Shown one piece after another: positions 1-3,852 of a DNA stretch of 5,329 bases (within the stretch, counting starts at the first letter, position 1; every line of letters begins with the position of its first letter). The position numbers and the translations under genes are program-made. The notes beneath the pieces are model-generated. The model worked only from the letters and a program-made list of their open reading frames with translations. It was not told the origin of the DNA and ran no database searches. The DNA comes from an uncultured Clostridium sp. (GTDB taxonomy: Bacteria; Bacillota; Clostridia; Lachnospirales; Lachnospiraceae): positions 1 through 5,329 of the forward strand of contig CALELW010000070.1 of NCBI GenBank assembly GCA_937902905.1, written 5' to 3'.

Positions 1-132
1 CCACTTGTGATTATCTGTTCTTTTTCCAAGTAAAATTTTCCCATTATTATCTACGCAGATTACGCTGGCGGCACATTGAATGATTGTCCTATGTCCGACT
101 AATTTACGCATTTCCGACATGTATCCTGTCAT
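1..132 (-). CDS. Nudix hydrolase, N-terminal 44 residues only (cut by window edge)
   Basis: The first 44 codons of a gene run off the left edge. The stretch IIQCAASVICVDNNGKILLG followed by KRTDNHKW is the typical first beta-hairpin of a Nudix domain: a hydrophobic strand, an acidic turn, then 'ILLGKR' and an aromatic residue before the GG/Nudix box. The Nudix box itself (GX5EX7REUXEEXGU) would lie beyond base 1, so catalysis and substrate cannot be judged. Nudix enzymes hydrolyse nucleoside diphosphates linked to another group, such as oxidised dNTPs, ADP-ribose or nucleotide sugars. I chose the ATG at 132 because an AAAGGGG site (138-144) sits 5 nt upstream; in-frame ATGs at 120 and 111 have weaker sites. 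It starts 45 nt after the stop of the DUF2441-like gene on the same strand with no terminator between them, so it is probably the third gene of that operon. Confidence 0.8.
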   Translation of the reverse strand, partial: MTGYMSEMRKLVGHRTIIQCAASVICVDNNGKILLGKRTDNHKW

Positions 133-177
133 ATTTTCCCCTTTCCATTACCATTTTCTGTTTCTAATTATGTCCGT

Positions 178-720
178 TTATATATTTGCATTTAATTCTT
201 TCATTATCTCAACAACTTCAATCTCGCCATTAACAAGCACCTCAACAATAGGCATATTTCCATCTCCATTTGGTTCATTTTTCCAATAAATTTCAGCACG
301 TCTCAGATTTTCTTCTTCATATATACTTCCATCAAAACACTTATAAGCATCTCCACAAAAAACACTTCCATTAACTTTAATTTTAGCCACAGAATATGTA
401 GGTCTGCCAAGACTCGCAAAATAATCTGCCCATTGCTCCGCCTCTTTAAAAGACTTAGAGACATATAAAGCCGCCACTCTTGAAGGATACTCCGGATACT
501 TTTCTTTGCGTACCTTTTCAAGCGCCAGCTCCCGAAGGGCAACCAAAACATTGTGCTCAAGTTCTGTTCCTTCATATTTTTCAGGATTACTATAAATATC
601 ATTCACGGTGTCTATCTGCTCATAAACACGATTATACACCCCATTTGGGTGCTCCTCATCAATAACAAAATGTTGTCCAATATATTTTGGTTTGTCAGAA
701 ACCACATGGTAAAATATCAT
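178..720 (-). CDS. DUF2441-like protein of unknown function, possible ADP-ribosyltransferase-like fold
   Basis: A 180-residue soluble protein with no signal peptide or membrane helix. From memory of the family it resembles DUF2441, but this was not searched. Visible blocks are FYHVV at 3-7, an acidic turn ending NGVYNRVYE at 26-34, a helix VALRELALEKVRKEKYPEYP at 60-79, then SRVAALYVSKSFKEAEQWAD at 80-99, LGRPTYSVAKIKVNG at 104-118, FCGDAYKCFDG at 121-131 and AEIYWKNEP at 142-150. A start 'YHV', a middle 'LYVS.s..eAe.WA' and a late acidic/YW block are loosely the order of H-S/Y-E blocks in ADP-ribosyltransferase folds; this is inference. The ATG at 720 has AAGGAG (726-731) 5 nt upstream, inside the end of the preceding gene, whose reading frame it overlaps by 26 nt. 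Translation of the two is therefore probably coupled. It may be an effector or toxin partnered by the upstream small protein, or simply an uncharacterised housekeeping enzyme. Confidence 0.7.
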   Translation of the reverse strand: MIFYHVVSDKPKYIGQHFVIDEEHPNGVYNRVYEQIDTVNDIYSNPEKYEGTELEHNVLVALRELALEKVRKEKYPEYPSRVAALYVSKSFKEAEQWADYFASLGRPTYSVAKIKVNGSVFCGDAYKCFDGSIYEEENLRRAEIYWKNEPNGDGNMPIVEVLVNGEIEVVEIMKELNANI

Positions 721-952
721 ATTTACTCCTTATATCATTAACAACCTCTTGTGCATCCCTATATCTTCCAGCGGTAGCCTGTTGGCGAGATAATTCCAAT
801 TCTTCTAAAAACCTCTGCTTTGTCATTATATTCTCTTGAGTCCTGCCATTCTCCTGAGTCATAAGTAATTGGCGAGTAACATATTGAACCTTTACCAAGT
901 TTTCTTCTGACAATCGTTCCATCATGTCAACTGTTGTTTCTAGTGTACTCAT
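695..952 (-). CDS. small antitoxin-like helical protein (85 aa)
   Basis: A short, charged, mostly helical protein with no membrane segment. Residues 1-33 (MSTLETTVDMMERLSEENLV, then KVQYVTRQLLMTQ) and 44-79 (TKQRFLEELELSRQQATAGR, then YRDAQEVVNDIRSKYD) match a pattern I associate with small clostridial proteins annotated as hypothetical or as antitoxins. In these, 'FL.eLe.SR.q...G.Y.DA..vv.diR.KYG' forms the C-terminus. The usual family end falls at residue 79-80; the last five residues (LPCGF) are extra and read through the start region of the next gene. GGGTGA (959-964) lies 6 nt before the ATG, and a strong promoter lies about 40 nt upstream. The 26-nt overlap with the DUF2441-like gene and the 5' position of the smaller gene are the usual type II toxin-antitoxin layout. 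That function is inferred from layout and size, not demonstrated. Confidence 0.65.
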   Translation of the reverse strand: MSTLETTVDMMERLSEENLVKVQYVTRQLLMTQENGRTQENIMTKQRFLEELELSRQQATAGRYRDAQEVVNDIRSKYDILPCGF

Positions 953-992
953 AATAAATCACCCACTTTCAAATTACTAAATATATATTAGC

Positions 993-1021
993 ATTATATC
1001 TCAAACAATTACATTTCTCAA
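993..1021 (-). promoter_or_regulatory. sigma-A type promoter for the antitoxin-like/DUF2441/Nudix unit
   Basis: On the minus strand a TTGAGA -35 box (1021-1016) is followed by exactly 17 nt and a perfect TATAAT -10 box (998-993). Transcription should begin near 986, giving a leader of about 35 nt before the ATG at 952. It is the clearest promoter in the window and lies between the stop of the HTH regulator gene at 1063 and the small antitoxin-like gene. It therefore marks an independent transcription unit. No clear operator palindrome is visible around it. Confidence 0.8.
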
Positions 1022-1062
1022 CATTTTAAGAAAAAGATTTTCCAATTCCGTTTGAATTTATT

Positions 1063-1680
1063 TTAAGCTTCAAATCTCCCTACCCTGCCTAACAAAAACC
1101 CTTTCACAACAAACAACAGAAATGCCAACGTTGTTGCATATGTCTCTCTTGTTAATGCTAAAAATATTACCGTCAAAATACTAAGCAGCATCGAAACAAT
1201 CAACATACACTTTTGCGCCTTTTTCTTTTTTAACTGTGTAAACAAAATTTCTATCACTCCAATGAAAATTAATGCAATAAATAAAATCCAGTAAGTAATT
1301 CGATTAAACGCTGCGGTTTCTGCATAGTGAAACAAACTTACTGAAACAATGTACCCTTCTGCCGTTTTCGGATACAACGGAAGTGCTACAAGCATAAAAT
1401 AAAACACATCAATAATTCCAATCACAAAAGCACATAAATTCTGCATATTGGACTTGTTCTCTTTTTCTGCAATAGAGAGCAATTTTTCTCCGGAAAGCAA
1501 TTCGTCTATCGTTATCGAGAAAAATTTTGATATTTCCTTAAGGGACTCTATGCTCGGATATCCCCTGCCCGATTCCCATTTGGAGACCGCGGTTCTTGAA
1601 ACAAACAGGGCTTCTGCGAGTTCCTCCTGCGTAAGCCCTCTGTTTTTTCTCAATTCTTGAAGTTTTTCACTAAATTCCAT
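1063..1680 (-). CDS. XRE-family HTH regulator with C-terminal four-helix membrane domain
   Basis: A 205-residue protein. Residues 5-62 form a complete Cro/C1-type helix-turn-helix: LQELRKNRGLTQEELAEAL, then VSRTAVSKWESGRGYPSIES and LKEISKFFSITIDELL. After a polar linker (63-80) come four hydrophobic segments at about 81-103, 127-149, 158-177 and 181-199, with a lysine-rich KKKK loop at 151-154. This architecture is common in Firmicutes and suggests a DNA-binding domain tethered to the membrane; any signal it senses is unknown. I chose the ATG at 1680 because GGGAGGT (1687-1693) sits about 7 nt upstream, whereas the in-frame ATG at 1704 has no ribosome site and lies almost on the preceding stop. 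The gene begins 27 nt after the PAP2 gene ends, so the two are very likely co-transcribed. It may act on that operon's own promoter region. Confidence 0.85.
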   Translation of the reverse strand: MEFSEKLQELRKNRGLTQEELAEALFVSRTAVSKWESGRGYPSIESLKEISKFFSITIDELLSGEKLLSIAEKENKSNMQNLCAFVIGIIDVFYFMLVALPLYPKTAEGYIVSVSLFHYAETAAFNRITYWILFIALIFIGVIEILFTQLKKKKAQKCMLIVSMLLSILTVIFLALTRETYATTLAFLLFVVKGFLLGRVGRFEA

Positions 1681-1686
1681 CTCAGG

Positions 1687-1693
1687 ACCTCCC
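1687..1693 (-). promoter_or_regulatory. ribosome binding site deciding the start of the HTH regulator
   Basis: The minus strand reads AAGGGAGGT followed by CCTGAG and ATG at 1680. This is a near-perfect Shine-Dalgarno at good spacing. It lies downstream of the longer candidate start at 1704 and so rules in the shorter protein. Confidence 0.75.
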
Positions 1694-1707
1694 TTAAATT
1701 TCATTTA

Positions 1708-2364
1708 TTAATCATCACATAGCATTAACACAGTGGCTTTATATAGGAAAAATAGCCCTGCGCTTAAAATAACACCGCCTACAATATCAGTAAACCAGTG
1801 TACCCCGGCAATTAATCTTCCAATAACCATAAACGATGAAAACGCAACAGTCAACACATATATAATTCTTTTTACCATAACACTTGCAACCCTGCGATTG
1901 ATCTGAAAAACCAAAGTTGGCATAACGCATAAAGTAAGCAGTGTCGTAGATGATGGATACGATGCTTCCAGTATTCCTTCAATTAGAATAGGTCTGTAAT
2001 TAATAGGAATCATTTCAAAAAACAAGTATCCAAAAATCACAACCACATAATAAATTCCAAGAAAAATAATATCTCTATCTATCCGAAATAGACTTTTTCT
2101 TTTTATGAGTTGAGCCAAACCAATTCCACCAAAAATCAAACATACAAATATCGGCACAAGACCTAACCAATCTGTAACTGTATAAATTACCATATTCACT
2201 CCCGTAATACTATGAAACCAACAGTTAAACGAAGCAAATCCGATTTCTGTATTTCGCTGTCCTACCGGCTGTACATCCACATATTGTATGAGCAATGTCC
2301 AGATGATGAACATTATAAGCATTAACATTCCTAAAATCATTGGCTTCTTTCCATTATTTTTCAT
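1708..2364 (-). CDS. PAP2-superfamily membrane protein with divergent phosphatase motifs
   Basis: A 218-residue integral membrane protein with about six hydrophobic segments: roughly 8-30, 57-86, 98-119, 141-154, 164-181 and 194-214. PAP2 proteins are lipid or isoprenoid-pyrophosphate phosphatases acting at the outer face of the membrane. The three classical motifs are present in altered form. 'RP' at 124-125 follows Tyr, but the lysine expected seven residues before the arginine is Glu117. PSST at 137-140 stands where PSGH is usual. GRLIAGVHWFTD at 182-193 keeps Arg183, His189 and Asp193 of SRX5HX3D, with Gly in place of Ser. From memory, clostridial PAP2 proteins with 'YPSST' exist as a subgroup, so this is probably a family trait rather than damage. 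The start at 2364 is supported by AAGGAAGG (2374-2381) 9 nt upstream. The next gene is the HTH regulator 27 nt downstream. Confidence 0.8.
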   Translation of the reverse strand: MKNNGKKPMILGMLMLIMFIIWTLLIQYVDVQPVGQRNTEIGFASFNCWFHSITGVNMVIYTVTDWLGLVPIFVCLIFGGIGLAQLIKRKSLFRIDRDIIFLGIYYVVVIFGYLFFEMIPINYRPILIEGILEASYPSSTTLLTLCVMPTLVFQINRRVASVMVKRIIYVLTVAFSSFMVIGRLIAGVHWFTDIVGGVILSAGLFFLYKATVLMLCDD

Positions 2365-2373
2365 TGTCTTTAA

Positions 2374-2381
2374 CCTTCCTT
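2374..2381 (-). promoter_or_regulatory. ribosome binding site deciding the PAP2 start
   Basis: AAGGAAGG lies 9 nt before the ATG at 2364. The reading frame remains open to an ATG at 2418, but that codon has no usable ribosome site, and the 18 extra residues it would add are polar and unlike a PAP2 N-terminus. Confidence 0.65.
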
Positions 2382-2446
2382 TTGTTTTATTTCCTATCGA
2401 CTGATTAGAAGGTACCATACCCTATGAAAAATAGTAAGAAACGCTC

Positions 2447-2473
2447 TGTCACATATGCGACACGAATCGTGTC
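2447..2473. promoter_or_regulatory. two overlapping palindromes, possible operator and -35 region upstream of the PAP2/HTH unit
   Basis: GACACGA-A-TCGTGTC (2459-2473) is a perfect 7-bp inverted repeat about one base. It overlaps TGTCACATATGCGACA (2447-2462), a 16-bp palindrome with one mismatched pair centred on CATATG. They sit between the nucleotidyltransferase stop (2472-2474) and the PAP2 start, about 85-110 nt upstream of it. On the minus strand the second palindrome contains GTGACA (2452-2447), which with 17-nt spacing precedes a weak TTTCAT (2429-2424). That pair is a plausible but poor promoter. No T-tract follows the hairpin, so an intrinsic terminator is unlikely. A repressor site, perhaps for the HTH protein encoded in the same unit, is an inference. 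Confidence 0.4.
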
Positions 2474-3313
2474 ATTCTTCACTTCCCCCTTTTGCCATAT
2501 ATTTTTCAGCACATTTTTTTGCATCGTTAGGATATTTATACCCCAAGGTTTGTGAGACGGCTTTTGCGATTCTGTCAAAAAGATTATGTGTTGCCCAAAG
2601 AGCCCGCATAATGTCCTCTGAATCATAATGCGCAAAACAATATTTTAATTCATTTATTATGTCTTCATCTGCCCATTTATCAAGAAATCTTCCATCGTGC
2701 CATACATCGATTCCATTCTGATTAAAGCAGTATAATTCAATCATTTTCAGCAAATAATTTTTCAAATATGAATCCACACATATTTTTGCCGCCCAGACTT
2801 CTCCGCGTCGTAATTTCTTGCATGCCCAAATATTATGAAAATAGAAATCATTTACCACATTGATATATTCTGTCTCCGACATTTTCGGAATTGAATGAAT
2901 ATGACTCACATACTGCTTTATTATTTCTGTGTATCCCCCGGATTCATACATTACATAATATCCTCTATTCATAATCCATTGAGCTACACCACTTTTTAGA
3001 TTATTAACAAATTGCTCCGGAGTAAAAATAATCATATCTACATCTTTATCTTCATCATAAATGGAACGTCTTTCTTTTCCGCCACCTAATGTTGGTTCAA
3101 CAAAGGAGATACTCACGTTACCAAACTTTTCAAGACATTCTCCTAAAAACCATTTCTCCGGCTTCTCAGTGACTATAATTAAATCCAAGTCCGAATACTC
3201 ATCCGCTTTTGCATCTGCTCTTGTGAAAGACCCTATTGCAACAATGGCTTTAACGTCCTCTTCCTCTCTCGCATATTCCAATATACATTTTTTATGCCCT
3301 CATATTTATCCAT
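2472..3313 (-). CDS. ANT(6)/AadE-like nucleotidyltransferase, frameshifted near its N-terminus
   Basis: The body (3281-2472) is a 269-residue stretch resembling aminoglycoside 6-adenylyltransferases, cytoplasmic enzymes that transfer AMP to the drug. Numbered from codon 3281, the nucleotidyltransferase signature is AIGSFTRADAKADEYSDLDL at 15-34, with acidic pair Asp31/Asp33 and a likely third carboxylate in DVDMIIF at 80-86. The C-terminal helical half carries FYFHNIWACKKLRRGEVWAA, YLLKMIELY and a final LGYKYP, in the order seen in AadE/AadK. No aminoglycoside specificity can be read from this; the nucleotide acceptor is unknown. The best start is ATG at 3313 (AGGAG at 3323-3327, 9 nt upstream). 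It reads MDKYEGIKN and then goes out of frame at an A6 run (3293-3288). One more A would give MDKYEGIKKCILEYAREEED and a 280-residue protein, near the family's 285-300. Starting instead at TTG 3281 lacks a ribosome site. Confidence 0.7.
3288..3293 (-). other. A6 run at which the nucleotidyltransferase frame breaks
   Basis: The minus strand reads ATA AAA AAT GTA in the frame of the well-placed ATG at 3313. That frame ends after a nonsense tail. The conserved protein body lies in the -1 frame. A seventh A would join the two. The same bases also form A_AAA_AAT, which fits the X_XXY_YYZ pattern of -1 ribosomal slippage. A sequence error or real deletion is the simpler explanation. Confidence 0.6.
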
Positions 3314-3322
3314 TCTCATCAT

Positions 3323-3327
3323 CTCCT
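3323..3327 (-). promoter_or_regulatory. ribosome binding site of the nucleotidyltransferase gene
   Basis: AGGAG on the minus strand, 9 nt before ATG at 3313. Two further in-frame ATGs (3322, 3319) lie too close to it. This site is the main argument that translation starts upstream of the frame break, not at TTG 3281. Confidence 0.6.
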
Positions 3328-3360
3328 AACTCTTCTGCGTAATTTTTTACTTCTTGTTAG

Positions 3361-3579
3361 CTATCTATACGAATTTTCCTTCTCTAACACCCATGGCATA
3401 TTTACTGAAAATTCTAGTTGAATCACCGGCAAAGGAAAATCCGTTTCCAGCATGGCAACCTCATTTTGGAAGGACACATGAAAATCATCTGAAATTGCAA
3501 ACGTCTCCGCTTTTTCATAAAAACGTTTTGTCTTTTCTACGTCAACATCTACCTTGTACTTTCCAAATTCAAATATCAT
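3361..3579 (-). CDS. small protein of unknown function (72 aa)
   Basis: The protein opens MIFEFGKYKVDVDVEKTKRF, YEKAETF and then runs ISDDFHVSFQNEVAMLETDF. The opening resembles small Lachnospiraceae proteins I recall with 'FGKY.VDVD.E.TK.FY..A' followed by a C-x-C-x2-C-type cluster before 'QN'. Here no cysteine is present at all and the protein ends at 72 residues, shorter than I would expect. It may therefore be a diverged or truncated member; the family assignment is from memory only. The ATG at 3579 has GAGAGG (3585-3590) 5 nt upstream and overlaps the TGA of the broken upstream gene (ATGA), showing an operon arrangement. The nucleotidyltransferase start follows 47 nt downstream. There is no membrane segment or signal peptide. 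Function is unknown. Confidence 0.55.
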   Translation of the reverse strand: MIFEFGKYKVDVDVEKTKRFYEKAETFAISDDFHVSFQNEVAMLETDFPLPVIQLEFSVNMPWVLEKENSYR

Positions 3580-3733
3580 TTTTTCCTCTCATCCATCCAG
3601 TAGTCATAAGCTTCCTCGAATCTATAACCGTTCATTGACCTAACTCGCCAAAGCTTCTCTTGCGGTCAACCAAAATCCATCTTTCCTTTGACTTATTTCC
3701 GTCTTTTCTGCAATTAAGTCAACTTTTATCCAT
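3576..3733 (-). pseudogene. broken small gene (about 51 aa when two extra bases are removed)
   Basis: Three reading-frame pieces on the minus strand join into one convincing small protein. ATG GAT AAA at 3733 is followed, one frame over, by VDLIAEKTEISQRKDGFWLT and AREALAS ending in TAG (3642-3640). One frame over again comes MNGYRFEEAYDYWMDERKK ending in TGA (3578-3576). Dropping one A from the AAAA at 3727-3724 and one base near 3643-3641 gives a continuous frame of 51 codons plus stop. The composition (charged, aromatic, few rare residues) and the ATGA overlap with the next gene both argue that it was a real gene. I do not recognise the family. No good ribosome site precedes 3733; an alternative in-frame ATG lies 24 nt upstream at 3757. 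The indels may be sequence errors or true decay. Confidence 0.45.
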
Positions 3734-3776
3734 AAAATGGTTGACTTGATTTACCATTTTCCAAAATCAGGTCAAC
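3665..3776. repeat. diverged 53-bp tandem repeat marked by GTCAAC
   Basis: GTCAAC occurs at 3665, 3718 and 3771, exactly 53 bp apart each time. The two complete 53-bp units share GTCAAC, ATCCAT at unit positions 11-16, TTGACTT at 24-30 and TTTTC at 40-44; I count about 30 of 53 matching positions by eye. On the minus strand the units also read as related peptides, VDLILENGKSSQPFYG and VDLIAEKTEISQRKDGFW. An old tandem duplication within a small coding gene would explain both, but chance in AT-rich DNA is not excluded. Confidence 0.35.
3716..3747. repeat. imperfect inverted repeat (hairpin)
   Basis: AAGTCAAC at 3716-3723 pairs with GTTGACTT at 3740-3747, and inside them TTTTAT (3724-3729) pairs with ATAAAA (3732-3737). 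Only a CC centre and a TG bulge interrupt the pairing. It spans the start of the broken small gene. In the direction of transcription the sequence after it is AATTGCAG, not a T-tract, so it is not an ordinary terminator of glpK. It could be a protein-binding site or an RNA structure over the start codon. Confidence 0.45.
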
Positions 3777-3852
3777 TAATCACAAATGTCTCCCACCCCA
3801 AAATTCTAATAACAGATTTTGCATTTCGTTCTACCTTACTTCTTTGCTCCAT
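3772..3852 (-). CDS. possible 26-residue ORF directly after glpK
   Basis: The ATG at 3852 touches the glpK TAG (3855-3853). It follows GGAGGAG, which lies inside the last glpK codons, only 3 nt before the ATG. The ORF reads MEQRSKVERNAKSVIRILGW then ETFVIS and stop. The product is basic with one hydrophobic patch. It could be a real leader-sized peptide translated by coupling to glpK, or the N-terminal fragment of the decayed small gene further on, since the next frame continues as VDLILENG. I do not recognise it. Confidence 0.25.
   Translation of the reverse strand: MEQRSKVERNAKSVIRILGWETFVIS

Noticed and set aside
80..289. 69-residue plus-strand ORF
   Set aside because: It lies antisense over the Nudix and DUF2441-like genes and has a low-complexity Phe/Ser-rich translation with no ribosome site. 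The other plus-strand ORFs (480-741, 1448-1660, 3061-3342, 3354-3638, 3737-3997, 4506-5180) fail in the same way.
303..602. 99-residue minus-strand ORF inside the DUF2441-like gene
   Set aside because: It is a shifted-frame shadow of a better-supported gene with recognisable blocks and a good ribosome site.
1044..1058. Intrinsic terminator after the HTH regulator gene
   Set aside because: AATTC/GAATT is only a 5-bp AT-rich stem, and the T-rich stretch on the minus strand begins about 8 nt after it, so it is too weak to call.
1681..1704. Longer HTH regulator start at ATG 1704
   Set aside because: It lies 3 nt after the PAP2 stop without a ribosome site, while GGGAGGT is well placed for ATG 1680.
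2365..2418. Longer PAP2 start at ATG 2418
   Set aside because: No ribosome site at usable spacing; AAGGAAGG before ATG 2364 is better, and the protein then opens with a short basic N-terminus and the first membrane helix.
2459..2473. Terminator of the nucleotidyltransferase gene
   Set aside because: The hairpin is perfect but short and overlaps the stop codon; no run of T follows on the minus strand, so an operator is more plausible.
2405..2635. 76-residue minus-strand ORF
   Set aside because: It overlaps the C-terminal part of the nucleotidyltransferase in another frame and shows no family features or ribosome site.
3279..3281. TTG at 3281 as the true start of the nucleotidyltransferase
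   Set aside because: No Shine-Dalgarno precedes it, and the in-frame sequence upstream (KKCI) looks coding and connects to a good start after one added base.
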